Shown here piece after piece: positions 1 to 8,420 of a stretch of DNA of 20,149 nt. A program made the translations under genes and the position numbers. The notes beneath the pieces were generated by a model that searched no databases, was not told the origin of the DNA, and worked only from the letters and a program-made list of their open reading frames with translations. The DNA is from CAZCGA01 sp964498075 (GTDB lineage: Bacteria; Desulfobacterota; Binatia; HRBIN30), in assembly GCA_964498075.1 (NCBI GenBank), contig CAZCGA010000116.1:1-20149 (forward strand). Direction: 5' to 3'. How positions within the stretch are numbered: the first letter of the stretch is position 1; the number at the start of each line of letters is the position of its first letter.

Positions 1-2
1 CG

Positions 3-1901
<1,899 letters not shown>

Positions 1902-1967
1902 CGTCTCAGGTTTGAGGGGTCGAGAGTATCGAGGTCCGCCGCATCACCATCCTCCAGCACGCGGCGA

Positions 1968-1996
1968 ATTATAGAAGAGCGGGCATCGGCCGTCGA
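1968..1996 (-). promoter_or_regulatory. Putative sigma70-type promoter of the topoisomerase gene
   Basis: On the minus strand a perfect TATAAT (1973 to 1968) lies 17 bp downstream of TCGACG (1996 to 1991), which matches TTGACA at four of six positions. Transcription would start near 1961, about 60 nt before the topoisomerase ATG and after the transpeptidase stop. The -10 context (TTC before TATAAT, CGCCGC after it) recurs at the promoter near 7650. This is inferred from sequence only. Confidence 0.5.
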
Positions 1997-2011
1997 GGTG
2001 CGGGCCGGCGA

Positions 2012-2590
2012 TCAGCGCTCGATCAGCACGCGCGTGCCGACCGCCACCAGGTCGTAGAGCTCCTCCACGTCGCGATTGAAGAGCGAAATGCACCCTTCGG
2101 TCCAGTTGACGCCGCGCCGATTCAGGCTCTCGTTTTCCGTGCCGTGGATGCCGATGGCGCCGCCGATACCTGGCCCGCCACGGCCGCGCGCCGGGAGCAG
2201 GCCGTTCTCCCGGCTCCACGTGTAGATCTCCTGATTTGCCTCCGTTGGGTAGTCGAGCATCATGAAGCGCGACCAGAAAGGATGAAAGTACTTCTTGCTG
2301 ATGTGGTACTCGCCTTCCGGGGTGCGGTGGTCACCTTGGTACAGCTTGGCCCACACGGGGTCTTTGCCCAGGACCACGGGGTACGTCTTGACCAGCTGGC
2401 TCCCTTCGTACAGCGACAAGGTCCGCTCGGTCTTGCGCACGCGCATCCATCGCTCGGGAGTGGTCGCGGACACGACCGCGGGAGCCGCGGCGGGTGGCAT
2501 CGCAGGCCGCTCGACGGCGGCGCACCCGGCAGCCAAGGCGCACGTGATGGTCAGGAGGTACTGCCGTGCCCGTCGTGACATCATCGTCAT
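2012..2590 (-). CDS. L,D-transpeptidase (YkuD domain) lipoprotein
   Basis: Probable cell-wall enzyme that forms 3-3 peptidoglycan cross-links or attaches proteins to peptidoglycan. Translated from the ATG at 2590 it has 192 residues. A short basic N-terminus is followed by a hydrophobic stretch ending in ALAAGC, which reads as a lipoprotein signal with Cys23 as the lipid-modified residue. A proline/alanine-rich linker leads to the YkuD catalytic domain from about residue 47. The catalytic signature is IHGTE (His149) and, 18 residues on, TEGCISLFN (Cys167), the usual spacing for the family. The open frame extends to a TTG at 2620, but three ATG codons at 2590, 2584 and 2581 are better starts. 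No convincing Shine-Dalgarno decides between them. It is divergent from the TetR gene, with a shared region of about 85 bp. Confidence 0.88.
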   Translation of the reverse strand: MTMMSRRARQYLLTITCALAAGCAAVERPAMPPAAAPAVVSATTPERWMRVRKTERTLSLYEGSQLVKTYPVVLGKDPVWAKLYQGDHRTPEGEYHISKKYFHPFWSRFMMLDYPTEANQEIYTWSRENGLLPARGRGGPGIGGAIGIHGTENESLNRRGVNWTEGCISLFNRDVEELYDLVAVGTRVLIER

Positions 2591-2648
2591 CCGAATAAAC
2601 CGGAGGTGCTTCCTTGACAAGCCTGCCCCCTGTCCCTACAGGAGTTGG

Positions 2649-2656
2649 TCAATTGA
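2649..2656. promoter_or_regulatory. Palindromic operator-like site in the TetR/transpeptidase divergent region
   Basis: TCAATTGA is a perfect 8-bp palindrome, and it directly precedes a -10-like TTTAAT at 2657-2662, close upstream of the TetR start. A second inverted repeat (CCTGT at 2629-2633, ACAGG at 2638-2642) lies beside it. TetR regulators commonly bind such palindromes in their own promoters, so autoregulation is plausible. The sites are short and could arise by chance. Confidence 0.3.
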
Positions 2657-2676
2657 TTTAATCGCTGCGACCGCAG

Positions 2677-3315
2677 ATGCAATCGGCATTGAAAAAGGCC
2701 CGTGAGGCTCCGTCCTCCACCAAGGCGCGTATTCTAGCCGCCGCGGAGGAGGTGTTTGCGCAGAAGGGCTTTGCCGGCGCATCGACGCGCGAGATTGCCG
2801 CCAAGGCACGCGTCAACATTTCGAGCCTGCACTACCACTGGGAGTCGAAGGAGACCCTGTACTTCGCCGTCTTCCAAAACATCTACGATCGCATCCTCGA
2901 CCTGGTTCGGCGTTCCATCCCCGACGGTCCGGAGACCACGGGGGCGGGCCGTGAGGTAGTGGAGCAGGCGATGGGCGGGCTGTTCGACTTTTTCGCCAAC
3001 CACCCCAACATTCCCAAGCTGCTGGTGCGCCGGTTGCTCGAGAACGAGGACAGCCGCGTTGACATCGAGCGTGACATCCTGGTGCCGGCGTGGAAGGTGT
3101 TCGGTGGGTGGACGCAAGAGTTCAGCGGCCGCCGATTGAAGGATGTCGATTCGCAGCTGTTCATGCTCACCGTGCACAGCGTGTTGCTACTCTTCCTGCT
3201 CGACAGCCGTCACTTCACGAGTCTGCTCGGCGGCAGTGTGCACTCGCCGGAAGTGCGGCGGCGCGTGCGCGCCCACATCATCCGACTCGTGCAGAGACTG
3301 CTCGGGAACACCTGA
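2677..3315 (+). CDS. TetR/AcrR family transcriptional regulator
   Basis: One-component repressor of 212 residues. The N-terminal TetR DNA-binding domain is clear: TKARILAAAEEVFAQKGF (helix 1) from about residue 15, ASTREIAAKARV with the helix-turn-helix at about 36-56, and LHYHWESKETLYFAVF following. The C-terminal ligand and dimerisation domain (about 70-212) is divergent, as is usual, so no ligand can be assigned. The gene ends 10 bp before the dehydrogenase and is co-oriented with the dehydrogenase, kinase and hydrolase, so it most likely controls that operon and itself. Palindromes sit just upstream of its start. Confidence 0.9.
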   Translation: MQSALKKAREAPSSTKARILAAAEEVFAQKGFAGASTREIAAKARVNISSLHYHWESKETLYFAVFQNIYDRILDLVRRSIPDGPETTGAGREVVEQAMGGLFDFFANHPNIPKLLVRRLLENEDSRVDIERDILVPAWKVFGGWTQEFSGRRLKDVDSQLFMLTVHSVLLLFLLDSRHFTSLLGGSVHSPEVRRRVRAHIIRLVQRLLGNT

Positions 3316-3325
3316 AGAACCCCGC

Positions 3326-4336
3326 ATGAAGGTATTGGTCACGGCGTCATTCCACCCCGACGGGCTGGCGCGCCTGCGGCGTCACATGCAGGTGGAGTAC
3401 GACGACTGGCGCACCAGCAAGCGGATCTACTTCGACGCCGAGCAGTTCTCGGCGCGCATCAAGGCCGCCGGCGCTGACGTGGTCATCGTCGAGGCCGATC
3501 TGGTGCATCAAGAGGTGATCGACGCTTGCGCGTTGCAGCTCATCGGCTGCTGCCGCGGCGACCCCATCAACATCGGTATTGAGCACGCCACCGCCCGCGG
3601 CATCCCCGTGCTATTTGCTCCGGCGCGCAACGCCGACGCGGTGGCGGACCTGGCCCTTGCGTACATGCTGGATCTGGCCCGCAACGTCTTCACGGTGAAT
3701 ACCCTGCTCAAGCAAGGCCAGATGCGCTTCGAAAGCACCAAGGACTATCTGTCGGTCTATGAGCGCTACGGCGGTTTCGAGCTCGGTGGCGTGACCGTAG
3801 GGATCGTCGGGTTCGGGGCGATCGGGCGGGCCGTGGCGAAGCGGCTGCACGGATTCGGCACGCGCATCGTGGCGTACGATCCGTACGTCAGCGCCGCGGT
3901 GTTCACGGCACATCACGTCGAGTCGGTCTCGTTGGACGACGTGCTACGGCAGGCCGCCATCCTCACCGTGCACTGCCCGGACCTGCCGGAGACCCAGGGG
4001 CTGATCCGCGCCGAGCAGCTTCGCTTGATGAAGCCCGGGTCCTACCTGTTGAACCTGGCGCGTGCGGCGGTCGTCGACGAGGACGCCTTGTATGCCGCGC
4101 TGAGCGATGGGCACCTGGCTGGTGCGGCGTTGGATGTCTTCCGCGACGAGCCTTTGCAGCCGGACAACCGTTTCATTGCCTTGCCGAACGTGCTGATGTC
4201 GCCACACCTCGGCGGTGCGACCCGCGACGTCGTTCGGCATCAGACCGACTTGATCGTCGATGGGATCGAGGCGTACCTGCGCGGCGAGCGGCCGGCGCAC
4301 ATCGTCAATCCCGAGGTGCTCGACAAGAAGGGATGA
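3326..4336 (+). CDS. D-isomer specific 2-hydroxyacid dehydrogenase (phosphoglycerate dehydrogenase-like)
   Basis: NAD(P)-dependent oxidoreductase of 336 residues that interconverts a 2-hydroxyacid and a 2-oxoacid. The Rossmann fingerprint GIVGFGAIG is at 159-167, followed by an acidic residue (AYDPY near 183-187) that suggests NAD rather than NADP. The catalytic triad of the family is present: Arg246 in NLARAAVVDE, Glu275 in FRDEP and His294 in MSPHLGGAT. It lacks the C-terminal ACT or intervening domains of long SerA forms. The open frame runs upstream into the TetR gene, but the ATG at 3326, 10 bp after the TetR stop, begins the recognisable MKVLVTASF strand. Its place directly before an FGGY kinase suggests a role in carbohydrate or sugar-acid catabolism rather than serine synthesis. 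The substrate is unknown. Confidence 0.9.
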   Translation: MKVLVTASFHPDGLARLRRHMQVEYDDWRTSKRIYFDAEQFSARIKAAGADVVIVEADLVHQEVIDACALQLIGCCRGDPINIGIEHATARGIPVLFAPARNADAVADLALAYMLDLARNVFTVNTLLKQGQMRFESTKDYLSVYERYGGFELGGVTVGIVGFGAIGRAVAKRLHGFGTRIVAYDPYVSAAVFTAHHVESVSLDDVLRQAAILTVHCPDLPETQGLIRAEQLRLMKPGSYLLNLARAAVVDEDALYAALSDGHLAGAALDVFRDEPLQPDNRFIALPNVLMSPHLGGATRDVVRHQTDLIVDGIEAYLRGERPAHIVNPEVLDKKG

Positions 4337-4387
4337 TGCGCGCGCGAATGTGTGTTCGATGCTCGCAGCTCTGAGGGGTTCGATTCG

Positions 4388-5884
4388 ATGCCCGCCTTCG
4401 TGACCTTGGACGCCGGCACCGGCGGCGGGAAGTGTGTCATCTTCGGCGGCACGGGGGAGACCCTGGGTGCGCATCGCGAGCCCTGGAGCTACGAACTGCG
4501 GATCAACCCGGACCTGCCCTTCGTCAAGGAATTTTCCTTCAGTGCACCCGGGTTCTGGGAGATTCTCTGTCGCTGCGTGCGGACGGCGCTGAGCACGGCC
4601 GCGGTCGCTCCCGGCGACGTGGTGGGGATCGCGGCCACCAGCCAGCGGGAGGGATGCGTATTCCTCGACGCGCACGGCCGCGAGATCTACGCCGGCCCGA
4701 ACCTCGACGCGCGCGGCTTCGCCGAAGGGATCGAGGTGCTGAACCGCCTGGGGGCGGACCGCCTGTACCAGATCACCGGGCACTCGGCGCCGTTCATCTT
4801 TCCGATCGCGCGCTACCTGTGGTTTCGCCAGCACGGCACGCCGGCGGTGGCGCATCTGCTGATGATCAACGATTGGCTGACCTATCGGCTCAGCGGCGAG
4901 TTGTCTGCCGAGCCGTCGAATGCGACCGAGTCGATGCTCTTCGACCTCACGGGCCGTTGCTGGTCGGACGAAATCCTGTCGACGTTCCACATTCCGCGCG
5001 ACATCTTGCCGGCAGTGCGTCGGTCGGGCGAACGCGTTGGCTCGCTGACGGCGGCGGCCGCAGCTGCCACGGGACTCCGGGCGGGAACGCCGGTATTCGT
5101 CGGCGGTGCCGATACGCAGTGCTCGCTGCTCGGTGCTGGTGCCATCGAGCCGGGAGCGACGGCAGCGACGCTCGGTACGACCACACCGGTGCAAGCGGTG
5201 GTTGGCAGTGTCGTGTTCGACCGGCAGGCGAATCTCTGGGCGGGCTGCCACGTGGTGCCGGACCGCTGGGTGCTGGAAAGCAACGCCGGGGACACCGGCG
5301 ACGCCTATCTGTGGCTGCTGGATCTCGTGAACGGCGGCTTGCCGCGCGATGAGCTGTACCGGCTGGGTGAGAGGCTTGCGGCCGAATGCTTCGGCCCGCC
5401 GACGATGATGTTCGTCGGTCCCACCGTGTTCAACCTCATGAAGATGCGCTTCAACCGGCCGGGCGGCATTCTCTTTCCGTTCCCGGCGCTGCATGTGCGC
5501 CCCGACCGCGGCACGTTGGTGCGTGCCTTCATGGAAAGTGTTGGTTACGTGCTGCGCGCCAACCTGAGCCAGATCGAGGCGATCACCGAACGTCCGAGTC
5601 CGGAGCTGACGCTCAGCGGCGGGATGTCGCGGAGCGCCGTGCTGACGCGCATCATCACCGACGTGGTCGGGCGGCCGGTGCGGGTAGGCGAGCCGGAGAG
5701 CGCGGCGCTCGGCTGCGCCATCTTGATTGCGGCGAACGGCGGCAGCGGTGGGATGAACGCGGCAGTGCGCACCATGGTGCGGCACCATCACATGGAGCCC
5801 GATGCGGCGCAGCGCGAGCGCTACGAAGCGCCGTATGCCAAATGGCGCCAGCTCTACGAGCAGCTGGAAGACACGGAGCTGTAA
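4388..5884 (+). CDS. FGGY-family carbohydrate kinase, LsrK-like
   Basis: ATP-dependent kinase of 498 residues that phosphorylates a sugar, polyol or related compound in the cytoplasm. It has the FGGY N-terminal phosphate-binding strand (VTLDAGTGGGK, 5-15), the substrate-domain motif SQREGCVFLD with NLDARG (85-110), the catalytic-base motif GGADTQCSLLGAG (Asp242) and the C-terminal FGGY motif LSGGMSRS. The REG and N-DARG elements resemble the autoinducer-2 kinase LsrK more than glycerol kinase or xylulokinase. No lsr transporter or LsrF/G is present, so AI-2 is not established as substrate. The ATG at 4388 was chosen over an upstream GTG at 4352 because GAGGGG lies 9 nt before it. The next gene starts 2 nt after its stop. 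Confidence 0.88.
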   Translation: MPAFVTLDAGTGGGKCVIFGGTGETLGAHREPWSYELRINPDLPFVKEFSFSAPGFWEILCRCVRTALSTAAVAPGDVVGIAATSQREGCVFLDAHGREIYAGPNLDARGFAEGIEVLNRLGADRLYQITGHSAPFIFPIARYLWFRQHGTPAVAHLLMINDWLTYRLSGELSAEPSNATESMLFDLTGRCWSDEILSTFHIPRDILPAVRRSGERVGSLTAAAAAATGLRAGTPVFVGGADTQCSLLGAGAIEPGATAATLGTTTPVQAVVGSVVFDRQANLWAGCHVVPDRWVLESNAGDTGDAYLWLLDLVNGGLPRDELYRLGERLAAECFGPPTMMFVGPTVFNLMKMRFNRPGGILFPFPALHVRPDRGTLVRAFMESVGYVLRANLSQIEAITERPSPELTLSGGMSRSAVLTRIITDVVGRPVRVGEPESAALGCAILIAANGGSGGMNAAVRTMVRHHHMEPDAAQRERYEAPYAKWRQLYEQLEDTEL

Positions 5885-5886
5885 GC

Positions 5887-6549
5887 GTGCATCTCCTGCA
5901 TACGGTGTACGAACCCGCCGGTGATGGCCCGCATCCGACCATCGTCGCCCTGCACGGGTGGGGCGCAAACGGAATGGACTTGCTCGGACTGGCGCCGTAC
6001 GTCGCGGGCGGTCAGTTCCTCGTGCTCTGCCCGCAAGGCAGTGTTGAAGTCCCGCTCGGTCCGATGGTCGGATATGGGTGGTTCCCGCTCACCATGGGAG
6101 CGCCGCCGGATCCGGCTGCGTTTGCGGCGGGCGTGAACGATGCCCGGCGCTTCCTGGACGTTGCGGTGCGTCGCTATCCCGTGGATCCCAACAAGCTCGC
6201 GCTACTCGGCTTCAGTCAAGGTGGCGTGATTGCGTACGCGTTGGCGCTCGCCGAGCCGGAGCGCTTTGCCGCCCTGATTGCCCTCAGCTCATGGCTGCCG
6301 GCCTCATTGGCGGAGACGCTGCTGCCGCGGCCACGTGAGCGGCTGCTCACGCTCGTGCATCACGGGACGAGCGACGAGTTGATCGACGCGGCACGTGGTC
6401 GCGAATCGGTCGAGACCCTCCGCCGATTGCAGGTGCCGGTGACCTACCGTGAGTTCGACATGGGGCACGAGATCAACGCCGACAGTCTGGCGGATCTTTC
6501 CGGCTGGCTGGAGGAGAAGGTCGTGTCACCGATCGTGTTGTTACGCTGA
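5887..6549 (+). CDS. Serine alpha/beta hydrolase, carboxylesterase/phospholipase-like
   Basis: Soluble esterase-type hydrolase of 220 residues of the small carboxylesterase class (Abhydrolase_2-like). The oxyanion motif ALHGWGANG lies at 21-29. The triad reads Ser110 in GFSQGG, Asp163 in HHGTSDE and His194 in DMGHEI. There is no signal peptide. The GTG at 5887 follows the kinase TAA by 2 nt, so the two are almost certainly translationally coupled. The longer frame from 5386 lies inside the kinase and is not credible. Within the operon it could remove an acyl group from, or open a lactone of, the substrate handled by the kinase and dehydrogenase, but this is inference. Confidence 0.85.
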   Translation: MHLLHTVYEPAGDGPHPTIVALHGWGANGMDLLGLAPYVAGGQFLVLCPQGSVEVPLGPMVGYGWFPLTMGAPPDPAAFAAGVNDARRFLDVAVRRYPVDPNKLALLGFSQGGVIAYALALAEPERFAALIALSSWLPASLAETLLPRPRERLLTLVHHGTSDELIDAARGRESVETLRRLQVPVTYREFDMGHEINADSLADLSGWLEEKVVSPIVLLR

Positions 6550-6563
6550 AGGTGGTCAGCTCG

Positions 6564-7361
6564 CTATTGCTCCTCCTCATCCGGGCTTGCTAGCAGGCCG
6601 TCACCGAGCTGTTGCACCAACCAGCGGTGGATTTCCCCGACGCGCTTTTCCCATCCGGGCTCCCAGGGCATAGCATGACCCGCACCCTGGACGCACCGAA
6701 ACGTTGCGCCCACGTGGTGGGCGAGCCGCTCGACGTCCGCGGGCGGGCAAAATGGATCGCGCTCTCCAGCCAACAAGAGTGTGGGAACGCATCGCTCCAC
6801 TGCGAGAGGGATGTTCTCACGAGTCAACTCTCGCACGACGACTCCGGAGTCGTCGGTGGTGCCACCTTGCCCCTCACGTGCAAAGTAGTCGTCGCCAAGC
6901 TGGCCCCGCGGAGCGGGCACCGGACACGCGCGCAGCATGGCGAGCCGCGTGGCCCAATGGGTAAGGGCGCGGTTGGGTGTGGTTGCCAGCGTGCGCGGAA
7001 CCAGCGGAGCCAGTGCCACGGCGGCTCGCGGTGCCGGGACGTCTTGATGCAGGACCAGCAAACCACCGAGATCATGACCCAGTAGAACGGGTGCCGCGTC
7101 GCACGCGGCGATCACCTGGCGGAGATCATCCAGATAGTCGCGCAGCTTGACCTCACCGAGTCTAGCGCCGGTGTCGGCCGCGCCGCGGCCGCGGAGATTC
7201 ACGGCGTGACATGTCCAGCCGCGATGCGCCAAGTAGCCCATGAACTTGCGCCACACCGCGGCGGTACACCATAGACCGTGGACCAACAGCATCGGTGCGG
7301 TGAACTTGGGGCTCTCCGCGGCGACTGTCTCGATGCTCACCGAGCCGACACGACGTTGCAT
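6564..7361 (-). CDS. Alpha/beta hydrolase with aspartate nucleophile motif
   Basis: Alpha/beta hydrolase-fold enzyme of 265 residues. The oxyanion motif LLVHGLW (25-31) is followed by the nucleophile elbow LLGHDLGG, in which Asp97 occupies the usual serine position. The acid Asp202 (GERDPF) and the base His229 (GAGHAMPWE) are in place. An aspartate nucleophile in a GHD-x-GG elbow is known from epoxide hydrolases and haloalkane dehalogenases. The halide-binding Trp that follows Asp in many of those (GHDWGG) is Leu here. The gene converges on the esterase gene, leaving 14 bp between stops. Only about 25 bp separate its ATG from a strong terminator hairpin, so it has little room for its own promoter and may depend on readthrough. 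Confidence 0.85.
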   Translation of the reverse strand: MQRRVGSVSIETVAAESPKFTAPMLLVHGLWCTAAVWRKFMGYLAHRGWTCHAVNLRGRGAADTGARLGEVKLRDYLDDLRQVIAACDAAPVLLGHDLGGLLVLHQDVPAPRAAVALAPLVPRTLATTPNRALTHWATRLAMLRACPVPAPRGQLGDDYFAREGQGGTTDDSGVVVRELTRENIPLAVERCVPTLLLAGERDPFCPPADVERLAHHVGATFRCVQGAGHAMPWEPGWEKRVGEIHRWLVQQLGDGLLASPDEEEQ

Positions 7362-7386
7362 GCCATCCGGTTCTGCCGCCGAAAAG

Positions 7387-7420
7387 TGAAGAGGCCCTCC
7401 AGGATCGGAGGGCCTCTTCA
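7387..7420 (-). terminator. Rho-independent terminator after the lysine-rich micropeptide gene
   Basis: Perfect 14-bp inverted repeat (arms 7387-7400 and 7407-7420) with a 6-nt loop. Read on the minus strand the hairpin is followed by CACTTTTCGG, giving a short U-tract. On the plus strand no T-tract follows. It sits 59 nt past the micropeptide stop and 25 nt before the hydrolase start, so it ends the micropeptide transcript and may attenuate the hydrolase. Confidence 0.8.
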
Positions 7421-7479
7421 GTGAATGTCTGAGGGTCGGGAGAAAACTCTGGCCTAGTGAATGGCCTCAATAAGCGTAG

Positions 7480-7545
7480 CTACTTCTTCTTCTTGCCGCC
7501 GGCTTTCTTCTTCGCAGGGGCTTTCTTCTTGGCCTTTGTAGCCAT
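7480..7545 (-). CDS. 21-residue lysine/alanine-rich micropeptide (histone-tail-like)
   Basis: Short ORF with ATG at 7545 and TAG at 7480-7482. The product has 21 residues: 11 Lys, 5 Ala, 2 Gly and one each of Met, Thr and Pro. It contains KKKAPAKKK and ends in four lysines. There are no acidic or hydrophobic core residues. Support for translation is strong for so small an ORF: AAGGAGG lies 6 nt before the ATG, a perfect TTGACA/TATAAT promoter lies upstream, and a 14-bp terminator hairpin lies downstream. The composition resembles the lysine/alanine/proline-rich tails of bacterial histone H1-like proteins, so binding to DNA, RNA or polyphosphate is plausible. No function is established, and a regulatory RNA that happens to encode a peptide is the alternative. 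Confidence 0.7.
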   Translation of the reverse strand: MATKAKKKAPAKKKAGGKKKK

Positions 7546-7647
7546 AGAGACCTCCTTGTGAATCTGTTTGGTGCATCAACTTGCTGTGCTCCCCTTCCCT
7601 CAGACTGCCTCCACCTCGACCAGCCACCCACCACCAGTTTCGCGGCG

Positions 7648-7677
7648 ATTATAGAAATGACGGTCGGCCCATGTCAA
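7648..7677 (-). promoter_or_regulatory. Consensus sigma70-type promoter of the micropeptide gene
   Basis: On the minus strand TTGACA (7677 to 7672) and TATAAT (7653 to 7648) both match consensus at six of six positions, with an 18-bp spacer. An unusually A/T-rich stretch with a nine-A tract on this strand lies about 22 bp upstream of the -35, in the region where UP elements occur. Transcription would start near 7641, giving a purine-rich leader of about 95 nt that contains GGTGGTGGGTGG. In this GC-rich sequence a perfect promoter implies strong constitutive expression. The rest of 7546-7836 shows no further gene. Confidence 0.82.
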
Positions 7678-7836
7678 TAGAAGAATGGCATTTTGGAAAT
7701 TTTTTTTTAAACCCGCACTTCCATCTAATCCTAGGGAAATTCCAGCTGCAAGATGATGGTGAGTCTACCGCCGTTCCGACCATAGCAGAACGTTCTAGAG
7801 AGCTATCCACAACGGCCGCGAGGACTGTCCACAGTC

Positions 7837-8415
7837 TCAAATGTGCAAGAGCAAGCGCAGCACTGCGCGCGCGATGAGCCACGCCGCCCCAGCCAGCAGC
7901 TCATTGCCGACCGGCCCTGCTTCAGCGGGCGAGGCGTCAGCCTGCATTGCGGAGTCCAGATTAGCGACTGTGGGCCACAGCTTCGGATCACCACTCGCCC
8001 GCGCAGCCAACCGATCCACATCGAACTCCGACATTGAATTCGTAGTTCGGGCTGTTGCTCTCTGACTCTTGACACGGCGGAGTTCACCGCGGTTCAGCCA
8101 CATGCCTTCGCAGTTCAGACAGCGCTCAATGCGTGCATCGGGCGGCAGCGTGGGATCACCAAACCGCTTCAGCCGTGCCCGGCACCGTGGACAAGTGAGG
8201 ACATCACCCGCGGGTTGCACCGGTTTCCACAGGTCTTCCTGAGCAACTGGATCCAGCCGCTGCGCCGCCTCGGCGCTCACAGGAAACAGCTCCCAACGAT
8301 CACACCAGACGCCGCCACACTCGGGGCACTGATCCAGCAAGACGCAGTAGCCGCTCGTAGCCTCCGCCTTGACCTCCTGCATCTCCGCGCCACACTGCGG
8401 GCACTTCAACGCCAT
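7837..8415 (-). CDS. Zinc-ribbon (zf-TFIIB type) protein with C-terminal hydrophobic anchor
   Basis: Protein of 192 residues with two treble-clef or zinc-ribbon units. The first uses CPQC (Cys5, Cys8) with CPEC (Cys30, Cys33) and the GGVWCDRWEL signature. The second uses CPRC (Cys75, Cys78) with CLNC (Cys99, Cys102) and EGMWLNRGEL. This C-x2-C...C-x2-C-x-G-x-W arrangement is typical of the zf-TFIIB family, whose role is mostly unknown. The C-terminus (about 165-192) is hydrophobic and Leu-rich, so it may sit at the membrane. ATG at 8415 was chosen because it begins the first ribbon 5 bp after the HtpX-like stop. An extension to 8532 would lie inside that gene. It is the last gene of the lemA operon. 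Confidence 0.82.
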   Translation of the reverse strand: MALKCPQCGAEMQEVKAEATSGYCVLLDQCPECGGVWCDRWELFPVSAEAAQRLDPVAQEDLWKPVQPAGDVLTCPRCRARLKRFGDPTLPPDARIERCLNCEGMWLNRGELRRVKSQRATARTTNSMSEFDVDRLAARASGDPKLWPTVANLDSAMQADASPAEAGPVGNELLAGAAWLIARAVLRLLLHI

Positions 8416-8420
8416 CGGCT

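Noticed and set aside
4352..4387. Upstream GTG start of the FGGY kinase
   Set aside because: It adds 12 residues before the conserved FVTLDAGTG strand, while the ATG at 4388 has GAGGGG at good spacing.
3944..5968. Minus-strand ORF of 674 codons opposite the dehydrogenase, kinase and hydrolase genes
   Set aside because: Rich in Arg, His, Gln and Gly as expected for a shadow frame; both overlapped genes have complete catalytic motifs.
7803..7833. CTATCCACA and CTGTCCACA, 22 bp apart and near an A/T-rich stretch, as DnaA boxes of an origin
   Set aside because: Only two imperfect boxes (8/9 and 7/9), no dnaA, dnaN or further box cluster nearby; the A/T-rich stretch is better explained as promoter-upstream DNA.
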